From: JBBDQZ01 sp040905705
Lineage (GTDB): Bacteria; Bacteroidota; Rhodothermia; Balneolales; Natronogracilivirgulaceae
DNA: 64,000 nt
Reading direction: 5' to 3'
NCBI GenBank assembly: GCA_040905705.1
Contig: JBBDQZ010000038.1
Coordinates: forward strand, 61,658-125,657
The notes under the pieces were generated by a model. That model had not been told where the DNA came from, did not search any database, and saw only the letters and a program-made list of their open reading frames with translations. The translations under genes and the position numbers were made by a program. Of this stretch, positions 44,776-54,122 are shown piece after piece; position 1 is the first letter of the stretch; each line of letters starts with the position of its first letter.

Positions 44776-46161
44776 ATGAAACAGTATTATATACTTGCAG
44801 TATTGCTTGTGGTCACGATGACAACCGCAGCGCTGGCCCAGGATATCCGGAATATAACGCTGGATGAAGCGATAGAAATAGCTCTTGATAACAATATTGA
44901 AATACAGCTGAGCAGAAGTGTGATTGAGCGCCAGAATAGTGAGGTTCGCAGGCGACAAGCCGATTTTTTCCCTAACCTGAATGCTACTGTCGGCGGTTCG
45001 CGTACCATCGGTCGTCAGTTCGATCCATCTATCGTTGCTTTTGATGATTTTACTACCAATAACCTGAACGCAAGAATATCTACAGGAATTACGATTTTCA
45101 ATGGTTTTAGAAATATTAACCAGCTTCGAAGTGCCAGATTGGCCAGAGAAAGTGCGGAAGAACGATATCAGCGGGTTCGTGAAGAGATTATCTTTGAATC
45201 GGCGGCTATGTTTTTGGATGTGTTGCTTGCCCGGGAATTACTGGAAATAGAAAGGGAAAACCTGGAAGCCAATCGCAGGCAACTGGAACAGGTGCAAGCC
45301 CAGGTAGAGGTCGGAATGGTTCCAATTGTAAATCAATACAGCCAGGAAGCAGTAGTTGCAAACAGTGAGTTGGCCGTTATCCGCAGTGAAAATAATCTGA
45401 ATATGAGCCAACTGCGAATGACCCGGTTGCTACAGCTTGATCCGCTATTGGAATATGAGTTTGTTACGCCGGTGATTCAGGAAGAAGAAATTGAGATTTT
45501 AGAGTACGATTTGGGTGAATTGATACATGTCGCTATGAGCAATCGCCGGGATGTGAGAGCGGCCGAAATGGAGATGCAGCAAAATCGCTATGCATTGAAT
45601 GTCAGTCAGGGTATGCGCTTGCCGGAAGTGTCTCTTTCCGGTGGTATTTCCACTGCTTATCGCGATCAGCAACGGCAACCGGTTTTGAATGGAAGTGGCA
45701 CTGAAATCATGCCGTTTACCGATCAGTTTTTCGATGCCAACATCAACCGGTCACTTTCATTTAATGTCAGTATTCCGATCTTTAACAGAAGGATGACATC
45801 CAATCAGATTCAGCAGAATAAAATCGACCTGCAGAATGCAGAACTGGAATACCAGGATCTTCGTCAGGAGGTATTTCTCGAGCTTCGCCAGGCCTATAAC
45901 GACTATGTCGGCTATGCCCAGGAACTGGAAGCCACCGAATCAGTTTTGATTGCTGCTGAAAAAGCATATGAAACGGAACTGGAACGCTATAATGTAGGGA
46001 GTGCCACATTGATTGAACTGACCAATGCCAATAATGAATATATACAGGCAAGTTCTAACAGAGTTCAGGCCCTCTACCAGTTCATTTTTCAGGAAAAAGT
46101 ACTTGATTTCTTTCTTGGCCAGATCAGTGAAGATATCAATTTCGATGCATTTACAGATTGA
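44776..46161 (+). CDS. TolC-family outer-membrane efflux protein
   Basis: The 461-residue protein has a signal peptide (MKQYYILAVLLVVTMTTAALAQ) and begins the mature part with ITLDEAIEIALDNN, the usual TolC opening. Two repeats of long alpha-helical coiled coil alternate with barrel strands (NLNARISTGITIFNGFRN, SLSFNVSIPIFNRRM). It should form the trimeric outer-membrane channel of a type I or RND pump. No membrane-fusion or inner-membrane pump gene follows, so the partner is encoded elsewhere. Confidence 0.92.
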   Translation: MKQYYILAVLLVVTMTTAALAQDIRNITLDEAIEIALDNNIEIQLSRSVIERQNSEVRRRQADFFPNLNATVGGSRTIGRQFDPSIVAFDDFTTNNLNARISTGITIFNGFRNINQLRSARLARESAEERYQRVREEIIFESAAMFLDVLLARELLEIERENLEANRRQLEQVQAQVEVGMVPIVNQYSQEAVVANSELAVIRSENNLNMSQLRMTRLLQLDPLLEYEFVTPVIQEEEIEILEYDLGELIHVAMSNRRDVRAAEMEMQQNRYALNVSQGMRLPEVSLSGGISTAYRDQQRQPVLNGSGTEIMPFTDQFFDANINRSLSFNVSIPIFNRRMTSNQIQQNKIDLQNAELEYQDLRQEVFLELRQAYNDYVGYAQELEATESVLIAAEKAYETELERYNVGSATLIELTNANNEYIQASSNRVQALYQFIFQEKVLDFFLGQISEDINFDAFTD

Positions 46162-46216
46162 TCAACTATTCATTTATGCGGAAGTTATCGATATCTGACC
46201 TATTGGTTTATCCCGA

Positions 46217-47752
46217 ATGAAAAATCTGACCTATCCCAGGTACGAAGTCATAGTAGTTGGATCCGGTATGGGTGGAATGACAGCAGCATCTCTGCTTGCC
46301 CGCGATGGATTTCGCGTTCTGGTACTCGAAGAATCTCAATTCCCGGGTGGTTTGGGATTTTCCAGTACCAATAAAGGATTGGCTACCGGTTCGAATATTC
46401 CTTATATGATCGATTACGATGAGCATCAACCGCTCGTCCGTCTGGAAAATATGCTCGGGATCCGTTTTTCCAAAAAACCAATTGACCCGCCGTTGGTTAT
46501 CCGGATTGGGGAAAAAACGGTAGAATACCATAAAGAAAATAATCAGTGGATCACAGAAGTGGCCAGGGTTTTTGGGAAGGAAAGCGGGCAAAGAAAATTC
46601 TGGGAGCGGGTCTTTCAAATGAAAGCAGCCGTTTGGCGACTATCCGGGAAAAAAGATTTTATCCCGCCATTGAAAATGTCCGAATGGTTTTCCCTGGTAT
46701 ATAAAAATTCGTTCCGGGACCTGCCGGCATTGAGGTACGCCCGACAGTCTGTTCGACAAGTAATGCGTTTATGCGGTGTGGACACTGAGGAATTCCGTTC
46801 ATTCATTGATGAGCAGCTGATGTTGACTGTGCAAAAGAATAGTGAGCAAACGTCTTTTATGCTTGGAGCAGCCGGACTGATTACTTGTTCAGGAGGCCAT
46901 TTTTATTTACCGGAGGGATACAACGGCGTGATCAAATCTCTGCAGGATTATATTGCATCACGGGGAGGGACAGTGCTTTGCAATAACCGGGTGAGCCGGA
47001 TCGATATAAACACAGATCTGCAAACCGAAGCGAATGAAAACCAACGATGGAAGGAAAATGTTCCGGGTTTTATAGTGACTACCGATGCGGCCCGGTACCA
47101 TGCTGTCCGGTTGATTACCCATATTCCAGCCTGTAATCTGCCTGAAATTGCAAACAAAAAAGCAAGCGCATGGTTTGATCAATATTCAGGGAGTGTGGCT
47201 TCTCCCCTAAACACATTTGTGATGAACATGACAATAAAGGATAATTTTACAGACAAGCTCCCCATGTTTCATTATATTCACCTGGATTCGCGGATGCCTC
47301 ATACCCGGGCCGGATCGCTGTTGGTTAGTATTTCGGAACTGGGCAATACCGGCCAGGCTCCACCGGGGTATCGTGCATTGAATGTTAACTGTTATACAGA
47401 AACCGACCCCTGGTTTCAGTCGGGTGCAGCGTATGATCGTATCAAAACGGATACACGGGCGTACGTTTTGAATGTGCTTGAAAAGAAATTGCCGGGATTC
47501 CGGCAGGAAGCAATCCACAGTCAATATGAAAGCACGCCTGTAGATTGTCCAAACGGAGCTTTTCGCAAGAAGTACCGGGTGGACAGGAAATCGCAAGTCA
47601 AGATGAAATCACAGTTTGGCCGACTTTCCGCTCAGACTCCTATTGATAACTGGTATCTTACCGGGGAAGCTGTTTTCCCGGACAAGGGGCTTTCCGGCCA
47701 AACCCTTAGTGGCATTACAACTTATTGGCGTATCCTTTCCGGACAGTTATAG
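46217..47752 (+). CDS. Phytoene-desaturase/CrtISO-like FAD-dependent oxidoreductase
   Basis: The 511-residue protein opens with the FAD dinucleotide motif VIVVGSGMGGMTAASLLA (GSGMGG at residues 15-20) and the second stretch LVLEESQFPGG. GHFYLPEGYNGVIKSL and the C-terminal TGEAVFPDKGLSGQTLSG fit the CrtI/CrtISO/CrtD superfamily. Carotenoid desaturation or isomerisation, or prolycopene-type chemistry, is possible; retinol-saturase-like activity is an alternative. No other carotenoid genes are present. It is 55 bp after the TolC-like gene. Confidence 0.85.
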   Translation: MKNLTYPRYEVIVVGSGMGGMTAASLLARDGFRVLVLEESQFPGGLGFSSTNKGLATGSNIPYMIDYDEHQPLVRLENMLGIRFSKKPIDPPLVIRIGEKTVEYHKENNQWITEVARVFGKESGQRKFWERVFQMKAAVWRLSGKKDFIPPLKMSEWFSLVYKNSFRDLPALRYARQSVRQVMRLCGVDTEEFRSFIDEQLMLTVQKNSEQTSFMLGAAGLITCSGGHFYLPEGYNGVIKSLQDYIASRGGTVLCNNRVSRIDINTDLQTEANENQRWKENVPGFIVTTDAARYHAVRLITHIPACNLPEIANKKASAWFDQYSGSVASPLNTFVMNMTIKDNFTDKLPMFHYIHLDSRMPHTRAGSLLVSISELGNTGQAPPGYRALNVNCYTETDPWFQSGAAYDRIKTDTRAYVLNVLEKKLPGFRQEAIHSQYESTPVDCPNGAFRKKYRVDRKSQVKMKSQFGRLSAQTPIDNWYLTGEAVFPDKGLSGQTLSGITTYWRILSGQL

Positions 47753-47971
47753 ACGGGCATTTCCCGGGAATAAATTATATATTGATTATCTTGTACCAGA
47801 CCTTGTTCATGTGCCATATCCATATCAGATGTCAGCGATTTCTGGCGCACAGGCGGATGATTCAACTATGGATGCGCTATTTGATTCTATGAATAAGCAA
47901 ATTATAAAACAGATGCCCGGTGAAACATGTAAGTAAAATGCCCATGTCAAGGTGTCAGCATACAGGTGCAT

Positions 47972-48010
47972 GATGATCATCTCATGGATATGCCATTTGA
48001 TATGATCATC
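47972..48010. promoter_or_regulatory. 9-bp inverted repeat upstream of the rhomboid pair
   Basis: GATGATCAT (47972-47980) and ATGATCATC (48002-48010) are perfect complements around a 21-nt spacer, ending 33 bp before the rhomboid start. It could be an operator or a hairpin in the leader. The 291 bp between 47753 and 48043 hold no convincing gene; a 35-codon ORF at 47829-47936 has no ribosome-binding site. Confidence 0.35.
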
Positions 48011-48043
48011 CCTAAATTTTAAACACATGAAACCATTTTCGTT

Positions 48044-48667
48044 TTGAGTTTTCAACAAGATACTTTTCAACCTTCGACAAGCTTTACCTTATTCCCGCCG
48101 GCCATTAAGCATTTGCTGATTCTCAATCTGCTTTTTTTTCTGGCAAGAATGACCCCCGGAATCCAGGAGTTAGTATTTGTTTATGGTGCACTTTGGCCTT
48201 TTGATCATCCATACTTCGGACCCTGGCAACTTGTCTCGTATATGTTCCTGCATGCAGGAGTGGGCCATATTTTCTTTAATCTGTTTGCGTTATGGATGTT
48301 TGGACAAAGCATAGAAAACCTTTGGGGTACCAAACGCTTTGTGACCTACTATTTCCTCACAGGAATCGGCGCCGCTCTGATGCATATGTTCGTGGTAGGG
48401 GGAGGGGCCCCGGTTGTAGGGGCTTCCGGAGCGGTTTATGGTATATTGCTGGCCTTTGCAATGATGTTCCCCAACCGGTTGATATTTCTGCTGTTCCTGC
48501 CGATTCCTATCAAGGCCAAATATTTTGTTATGATCTTCGGTGCGCTGGAATTATTTAACGGAGTTACAAGCCTGACAACAGGGGTTGCCCATTTTGCCCA
48601 TCTCGGAGGTATGGTGGTGGGATATATTCTTATAAGATTGTGGGGAATCAAAGGTAATTATCAGTAA
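48044..48667 (+). CDS. Rhomboid intramembrane serine protease (first of two)
   Basis: The 207-residue membrane protein has six TM segments. The catalytic dyad is Ser128 in GASGAVYG and His186 in HFAHLGGM; His75 and Asn79 (HIFFN) form the oxyanion site. It cleaves single-pass membrane substrates within the bilayer. TTG at 48044 is the only in-frame start that keeps the first helix, as no ATG occurs before residue 36. It ends 14 bp before the second rhomboid gene. Confidence 0.92.
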   Translation: MSFQQDTFQPSTSFTLFPPAIKHLLILNLLFFLARMTPGIQELVFVYGALWPFDHPYFGPWQLVSYMFLHAGVGHIFFNLFALWMFGQSIENLWGTKRFVTYYFLTGIGAALMHMFVVGGGAPVVGASGAVYGILLAFAMMFPNRLIFLLFLPIPIKAKYFVMIFGALELFNGVTSLTTGVAHFAHLGGMVVGYILIRLWGIKGNYQ

Positions 48668-48681
48668 TCGAAACACGGGAT

Positions 48682-49548
48682 ATGGCTGCATACGGTGACA
48701 GTTTCGGGACGGCATTGAAATGGGGGTATCTTGGTATGCCGAGAGCAATCAGAACCATTCTGGCTGTAAATGTGGGTATTTATTTTCTCCAGACACTGAT
48801 TACCGTTTTTGGGGGAGAAAGGATTGTAGTAGCAGCGATAAATACTTTCGGATTCATTCCGGATTGGAGTATAGTACTGATCCAGCCCTGGAGATTGATG
48901 ACGTATATGTTTCTGCACGGAAGCGTCCTTCATGTGGCGTTCAATATGTTATGGCTCTGGTGGATGGGAAGACCTGTGGAAGAACAGCTTGGATCCCGGA
49001 ATTTCCTGGTGATTTATCTCGGATCGGGAATTGGCGGGGCACTGATCAATCTTGTTTTGAGTCCACTATTCAATGTTGCTGTGACGATAGGAGCATCAGG
49101 GGCAGTATTTGGGATGATGGTAGCTTTTGCCATGCTGTTCCCGACCGTTCCAATCATGCTTCTTTTTTTTCCTCCGATCGAAGCACGTTTTCTGGTGGCC
49201 GGACTGATTGCTATCGATTTGTTGTTTATATCATCAGCGGATAATGTTGCCCGGATTGTCCATCTGGGAGGAGCCTTTTGGGGGTATATCCTATTAAAAC
49301 TCTACTTTCGAGGTTATCATTATGATCTTTGGTTTGAAATGATCAAACAAAAGTTTAAAACCAAAAGAGCTCCGAGAACCAAAAGTGCAGGAAAATCAAG
49401 GATGGAGAAAATTACCGAAGCGGAAATCGTTGAGGAATATGACAGGGATGAAATGGACCGGATACTGGATAAAATTTCCAAATCCGGTTATGATGGTTTG
49501 ACTACCGAAGAGAAACGACTGTTGTTTGAGTTGAGCAGAAAGAATTGA
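48682..49548 (+). CDS. Rhomboid intramembrane serine protease (second), with cytosolic tail
   Basis: This 288-residue protein has the same catalytic layout: Ser139 in GASGAVFG, His194 in VHLGGAFWGY, and His84/Asn88 (HVAFN). It differs from its neighbour in a C-terminal extension of about 75 residues that is basic and then acidic (KTKRAPRTK, EEYDRDEMDRILDKISKSGYDGLTTEEKRLL). That tail probably lies in the cytosol and may select partners. The two proteins share the fold but are not close copies, so the pair is an old duplication or two lineages. ispG follows 5 bp later. Confidence 0.92.
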   Translation: MAAYGDSFGTALKWGYLGMPRAIRTILAVNVGIYFLQTLITVFGGERIVVAAINTFGFIPDWSIVLIQPWRLMTYMFLHGSVLHVAFNMLWLWWMGRPVEEQLGSRNFLVIYLGSGIGGALINLVLSPLFNVAVTIGASGAVFGMMVAFAMLFPTVPIMLLFFPPIEARFLVAGLIAIDLLFISSADNVARIVHLGGAFWGYILLKLYFRGYHYDLWFEMIKQKFKTKRAPRTKSAGKSRMEKITEAEIVEEYDRDEMDRILDKISKSGYDGLTTEEKRLLFELSRKN

Positions 49549-49553
49549 GCAAA

Positions 49554-50780
49554 ATGAATAGAAGAAAGTCAATAGCTGTTGATGTGGGAGGAATCCGCGT
49601 GGGTGGTAACGCTCCTGTAGTTGTCCAATCGATGACCAATACCGATACAGCGGATGTAGCGGAAACCGTGGAACAGGTGCACCAGCTTGCTGCCGCAGGC
49701 TCGGAACTTGTACGTGTCACGGTGAACAACAAGGAGGCTGCCAAAGCAGTGCCTGAGATTGTTGAAAGGCTCGATAAGCGGGGTGTTACCGTGCCGATGA
49801 TAGGAGATTTTCACTACAATGGACATGTATTGCTGGCCGATTATCCCGAGTGTGCCCGGCTCCTGGCCAAATATCGTATCAATCCCGGCAATACAGGAAC
49901 CCGGTCCCGCGACAAAAATTTCGTAACCATTATCGAACAGGCCATCCGGTGGGATAAACCCGTTCGGATCGGAGTGAACTGGGGGTCATTGGATCAACAG
50001 CTTCTGGCTGAACGCATGGACCGTAATAATGACCTGCCGGACCCAAAGTCGGCCAAGGAAGTGATGATGGATACGATGATCGAAAGTGCAATGCGATCAG
50101 CAGCGTTGGCTGTTGAAGTAGGATTGGCAACCAATAAAATTATTATCAGTTGCAAGCTTTCAGGTGTTCAGGATCTGATCGTAGCCTACACTCGCCTTGC
50201 TGCATTGTGTGATTATCCGCTGCATTTGGGCCTCACGGAAGCGGGAATGGGCATGAAGGGGATTGTGGCCAGTACTTCAGCATTGTCCGTTTTGTTGCAA
50301 CAGGGTATTGGGGATACGATTCGTGTTTCCCTGACCCCGATGCCGAACGGTGATCGCACTGAAGAGGTGCGTACTGCTCAACAGATCCTGCAATCGCTGG
50401 GTATACGAAATTTTGTTCCGCAAGTAGCGGCCTGTCCGGGTTGCGGACGTACCAAAAGCACGTACTTTCAGGAGCTTGCCGATGAGATTCACAGTTATAT
50501 AGTAGAAATGATGCCCATTTGGCGGGAAGTATATCCGGGTGTCGTAGACATGAATATTGCGGTTATGGGTTGTGTGGTGAACGGCCCGGGAGAGTCGAAA
50601 CATGCCAATATCGGCATATCACTTCCAGGCACTTTTGAAGAACCGAAGGCACCGGTGTATATAGATGGGGAACACCATTGTACATTGACGGGGGACAACA
50701 TCGGGGAAGTGTTCCGAAAAATGCTGGAAGACTATATAGTCGACAACTACGGTTCAAAAAAACAGGATCCGGCCCGTTAA
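49554..50780 (+). CDS. ispG: 4-hydroxy-3-methylbut-2-enyl diphosphate synthase (flavodoxin/ferredoxin)
   Basis: IspG carries out the penultimate step of the MEP isoprenoid pathway using a [4Fe-4S] cluster. The ATG at 49554 gives MNRRKSIAVDVGG; a TTG at 49545 would overlap the rhomboid stop. Family signatures are VVVQSMTNTDT, RINPGNTG, the cluster cysteines in ACPGCGRT and the third cysteine in MGCVVNGPGESKHANIG. The 408-residue length fits the short bacterial type without the large insert of plant and some Bacteroidota forms. Confidence 0.96.
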   Translation: MNRRKSIAVDVGGIRVGGNAPVVVQSMTNTDTADVAETVEQVHQLAAAGSELVRVTVNNKEAAKAVPEIVERLDKRGVTVPMIGDFHYNGHVLLADYPECARLLAKYRINPGNTGTRSRDKNFVTIIEQAIRWDKPVRIGVNWGSLDQQLLAERMDRNNDLPDPKSAKEVMMDTMIESAMRSAALAVEVGLATNKIIISCKLSGVQDLIVAYTRLAALCDYPLHLGLTEAGMGMKGIVASTSALSVLLQQGIGDTIRVSLTPMPNGDRTEEVRTAQQILQSLGIRNFVPQVAACPGCGRTKSTYFQELADEIHSYIVEMMPIWREVYPGVVDMNIAVMGCVVNGPGESKHANIGISLPGTFEEPKAPVYIDGEHHCTLTGDNIGEVFRKMLEDYIVDNYGSKKQDPAR

Positions 50781-50844
50781 AAAATCATTCTGTTCAGCCG
50801 ATGAATCCGGCCTGTAAATTTACGACGGACAGGTTGTGCATATT

Positions 50845-51447
50845 ATGGCGGTTACCAGGCCATTAATGTGGTTGGTTTTAGGAATCGTCGCTTCGTATTT
50901 TTATAACATGCGCATAGACCCAAAGTATTTCAACCATTTTCTGTTTATTGTGGCGGTGATCGGCTTTCTGGTTATCGGATTGGCCAGTTTACTTTACATT
51001 GGAAAACAAGAGAAGCGATTTATAGATCGTCTGGAAGGAACCTTGCTCCGGGAATTTACATTTACGAACGGTGTTGGAGATACCGTACAGGTACAGACAG
51101 ACCGGACTACCGTACTGTTATTTTGGGCGACATGGTCGGAACGATCTCTGGAAGCAGTAGATAATTTATATACTTGGCATGATGCAAACCCGGATATTTA
51201 TGTGATTTCCGCCTATGTTAAAGATGCATATGAACTTGCGGAAGTGTATAACCGGCCTGGCCAGGATCAGTTTCAATTGTTGAATGCTACAGGAGCCTAT
51301 CAGGATTTGCGCGTTCCCGGTGTGCCTACCGTTATAATTTTTGATATGAACGGAAAGGTGATGACTACTGAAATTGGCTACCGGGAGATCCCTTTATGGC
51401 ATACACTCACCACCCGACAGATGCTTTACTCGCATAATTTAGAATGA
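50845..51447 (+). CDS. TlpA-like thioredoxin-fold membrane protein lacking the CxxC motif
   Basis: From ATG 50845 (GGACAGG about 11 nt upstream; GTG 50836 is an alternative) the 200-residue protein has two N-terminal TM segments and a thioredoxin-like domain. The strand and helix around the active site are clear (TTVLLFWATWSERSLEAV), but the two cysteines of WCxxC are serines (Ser98 and Ser101). The cis-proline loop VPGVPTVIIFD is kept (Pro160). It cannot do thiol-disulphide exchange in the usual way. The stop overlaps the pabC-like start by 4 bp (ATGA). Confidence 0.85.
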   Translation: MAVTRPLMWLVLGIVASYFYNMRIDPKYFNHFLFIVAVIGFLVIGLASLLYIGKQEKRFIDRLEGTLLREFTFTNGVGDTVQVQTDRTTVLLFWATWSERSLEAVDNLYTWHDANPDIYVISAYVKDAYELAEVYNRPGQDQFQLLNATGAYQDLRVPGVPTVIIFDMNGKVMTTEIGYREIPLWHTLTTRQMLYSHNLE

Positions 51448-52367
51448 GACATACCGAACCTTATTCAATGGCTGTATTTAATGACAAGATTATTCCGATA
51501 CCGGAAACACGCGTGTCTGTTTCTTCACGTCTGGCTATGTATGGTGAAGGGTGTTTTGATACGTTTCGAACTTATAACGGAGGGCTGCTTTATCCGGAAG
51601 CACATCTTGAAAGATTGCACCGGGGTATTCATTTACTGGGAATAAAGCGGCCTCGCCGGTTGCGTGACGCCAAGTCATTTAGCTTACTTGTGAGAAGTTT
51701 TCTGGATGCCAATGAGGCAATGGAGAAGGATGTGAGGGTACGGATCCAGGTTTGGGCAGATGATTATACGCCCGGGTATTTTCCCGGAAATCATCCGGAT
51801 CAAAGGGCGGCCTGTTATTTGATTTCAGGGATACCGATTACGGAGGACCCGCCTGGAATGAATGAATCGACAGAGCTTCCTTCAGGTGTCTCGATGATTA
51901 CAAGCAGATTCCGGCGTATCCCTACAAATGCATTGCCGTGTGATGTCAAGTGGACCAACGGGATCAACTATATTCTTGCTGCACAGGAAGCAAGGCAAAA
52001 AAATGTCGATGATGCCCTGATGCTGACACAAGACGGTTTTGTCAGCGAAACTACCATAGCCAATGTATTTTGGAAAAACGGCGATGTGGTATTTACACCC
52101 TCTCCGGACTGTGACCTGCTTCCCGGTATCACCCGTCACTTTTTGATTTTGGTACTGAAGGATATCGGCATTACGATTCAGACAGGCAGATATAAGCCCG
52201 GCGAATTGAAAAAATCCGATATGATTTGGGCATGTAATTCCGTTCGGGAGCTGTATCCTGTCACATGGCTGGATCAACAGCATTTTCCCGTTGACCCATC
52301 GTTCTGGACAATGATGTGTGATCATTTTCAAAACATGAAAAAGAAATCAATGAAAGATGTCCGCTGA
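51444..52367 (+). CDS. pabC: Class IV aminotransferase-fold enzyme, probable aminodeoxychorismate lyase (PabC)
   Basis: The 307-residue PLP enzyme shows the class IV pattern: GEGCFDTFRTYNG near residue 35, the Schiff-base lysine in CDVKWTNGINYILA, and SETTIANVFW plus LLPGITRHFL for the phosphate and ring contacts. Next to pabB, cleavage of 4-amino-4-deoxychorismate to p-aminobenzoate and pyruvate is the natural reading. Branched-chain or D-amino-acid aminotransferase are the alternatives. It overlaps the thioredoxin-like gene by 4 bp and pabB by 11 bp. Confidence 0.86.
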   Translation: MRHTEPYSMAVFNDKIIPIPETRVSVSSRLAMYGEGCFDTFRTYNGGLLYPEAHLERLHRGIHLLGIKRPRRLRDAKSFSLLVRSFLDANEAMEKDVRVRIQVWADDYTPGYFPGNHPDQRAACYLISGIPITEDPPGMNESTELPSGVSMITSRFRRIPTNALPCDVKWTNGINYILAAQEARQKNVDDALMLTQDGFVSETTIANVFWKNGDVVFTPSPDCDLLPGITRHFLILVLKDIGITIQTGRYKPGELKKSDMIWACNSVRELYPVTWLDQQHFPVDPSFWTMMCDHFQNMKKKSMKDVR

Positions 52368-53766
52368 AAACTATATATCGCAGGAGAAAATTTTTTTCTT
52401 TGAAGATGTTGATTCACTGAATCAGTGGATTCGTAAGTTGCTGGAAATAAAGCGTGAAGAGGGTGCGATTGTTTTTCTGGATTCCCAGTTGAATGGCCAT
52501 GCTGCATCAACCACAGGATATATTGCGGCTGAACCGGTTTGTTGTATCCGTGCACGGGACGGCCGTATTTTTTACGAGCAAATTCATGGTAACAATTCAT
52601 CACATGAAGGCCCTGAGGAACCGTTAGCAGAGATTACAGGATCGCCCTGGGATGCGCTGAAGTCCTTTCGGGAAATGCATCCCGGTTGGCTTTTTGGGTG
52701 GCTCGGATATGATCTGAAAAACAATATCGAGTTGCTTGAATCACGTAATCCGGATCCGGTCGGTCTGCCCGATCTCTTCTTTTTTATACCGGGGCTTGTT
52801 CTGAAAATAGACAGGGAACGGTGTTGCATCATGGTAGTTAAAGGAGAGCTTACAGCAGATGTCATTGTTCCGGATCAAATGACTTCCGGGAAGGATAAAA
52901 AAAAATACCAGACAGGTAATCTGATTTCCAGCGACGGACCCGATATCTATTGCAAAAATATTTATCGAATCAAAGAATATATTACGCGAGGGGATACCTA
53001 CGAAGTGAATCTCACACATCAACTCCGGACGGCTTTTGAAGGTGATTCCCTCGATCTATTTTCAGATATGCGACGCTCGGGCCCCGTTCCCTTTGCAGCA
53101 TGGTTGCGATATGACGATGTGGAAGTCTGTTGTTCCTCGCCGGAACGATTTCTGGAACGCCGTGGTAAATCGGTTCGGTCCCAACCTATCAAGGGGACGT
53201 CTCCGAGGGGGACAACCCCAGAGCAAGATGAGCATGTGATCCACGAGATCCTTAACCGGGAAAAGAACCGGGCGGAAAATGTCATGATTGTTGACCTGGT
53301 TAGGCATGATCTTGGTCAAATAGCACGAACCGGATCGGTAAGGATGGAGTCGTTACTGGAAGTTCAGTCATTTTCCACTGTTCATCAGCTTGTTTCAACG
53401 ATTACGGCAGAAATCAGGGAACATACCTGTTCTGTTGATATTTTGAAAGCCTGTTTTCCTATGGGATCCATGACCGGAGCGCCTAAGATTCGCACCATGC
53501 AAATTATTGAAGAACTGGAGTCATACCGGAGGGGATTGTATTCCGGTGCGATCGGGTATTTCACACCGGAGGATGATTTCGATTTCAATGTGGTCATTCG
53601 TACGGCAATACTGAAAAACGGTATCCTCTACTATCCGGTAGGTGGAGCGGTTACTGCCGATTCCGATCCTGATGAGGAATGGGAAGAAACTTTACTCAAA
53701 GCCCGGGCACTTGGAATGGAGGCACCTGTTTTTTACAGCGCAAAATACGATGGCGTAGATGATTGA
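52357..53766 (+). CDS. pabB: Aminodeoxychorismate synthase component I
   Basis: PabB makes 4-amino-4-deoxychorismate from chorismate and ammonia for folate synthesis. The 469-residue chorismate-binding enzyme carries PIKGT (residues 277-281), where Lys279 is the covalent catalyst that separates PabB from anthranilate synthase. Other family text is NREKNRAENVMIVDLVRHDLG, FPMGSMTGAPKIRTM and YSGAIGYF. The glutamine-amidotransferase partner pabA is not in the window and may be shared with trpG. It overlaps pabC by 11 bp. Confidence 0.94.
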   Translation: MSAENYISQEKIFFFEDVDSLNQWIRKLLEIKREEGAIVFLDSQLNGHAASTTGYIAAEPVCCIRARDGRIFYEQIHGNNSSHEGPEEPLAEITGSPWDALKSFREMHPGWLFGWLGYDLKNNIELLESRNPDPVGLPDLFFFIPGLVLKIDRERCCIMVVKGELTADVIVPDQMTSGKDKKKYQTGNLISSDGPDIYCKNIYRIKEYITRGDTYEVNLTHQLRTAFEGDSLDLFSDMRRSGPVPFAAWLRYDDVEVCCSSPERFLERRGKSVRSQPIKGTSPRGTTPEQDEHVIHEILNREKNRAENVMIVDLVRHDLGQIARTGSVRMESLLEVQSFSTVHQLVSTITAEIREHTCSVDILKACFPMGSMTGAPKIRTMQIIEELESYRRGLYSGAIGYFTPEDDFDFNVVIRTAILKNGILYYPVGGAVTADSDPDEEWEETLLKARALGMEAPVFYSAKYDGVDD

Positions 53767-53828
53767 TATGAGGCAAAAAAAATGATATATTAAAAACTTA
53801 TCGAAAGAAAGTATAAAGTTTACCAAAG

Positions 53829-54050
53829 ATGAAAAAAGATATTCATCCAGAATACAAGGAAATCAAAGTGATTTTAAGCGATGGTTCTGAGATCACTACA
53901 CGCAGCACCATGAAGGCCAAAGACGGTGTCTTCAAAGCGGAAATTGATTCCAAAAACCATCCATTCTATATAGGCAGTCAAAAGATGATGTCTGCTGCGG
54001 GCCGTGTCGATCAGTTTAAACGTCGTTACGGGAAGCGTGCTGAAAAATAA
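53829..54050 (+). CDS. rpmE: 50S ribosomal protein bL31, zinc-free (C-minus) form
   Basis: The 73-residue protein starts MKKDIHPEYKEIKVILSDG and ends AGRVDQFKRRYGKRAEK, which are unmistakable bL31 signatures. The four cysteines that bind zinc in the C-plus form are all absent: the positions read as VILSDGSE, and KNHPFYIG where C-plus forms have CxxCHPFYTG. C-minus bL31 paralogues replace the zinc form under zinc starvation in several bacteria. Here it is not next to znu or zur genes. A strong terminator follows. Confidence 0.95.
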   Translation: MKKDIHPEYKEIKVILSDGSEITTRSTMKAKDGVFKAEIDSKNHPFYIGSQKMMSAAGRVDQFKRRYGKRAEK

Positions 54051-54122
54051 TAACGCGGGCCGTTAGCCATACTTACAGGCAGCAAATCTTTATCATTCGA
54101 TCGAAGTAATCAACGTTTTTGT

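Noticed and set aside
47829..47936. 35-codon ORF between the CrtI-like and rhomboid genes
   Set aside because: It has no ribosome-binding site, conserved motif or hydrophobic segment; it may be chance.
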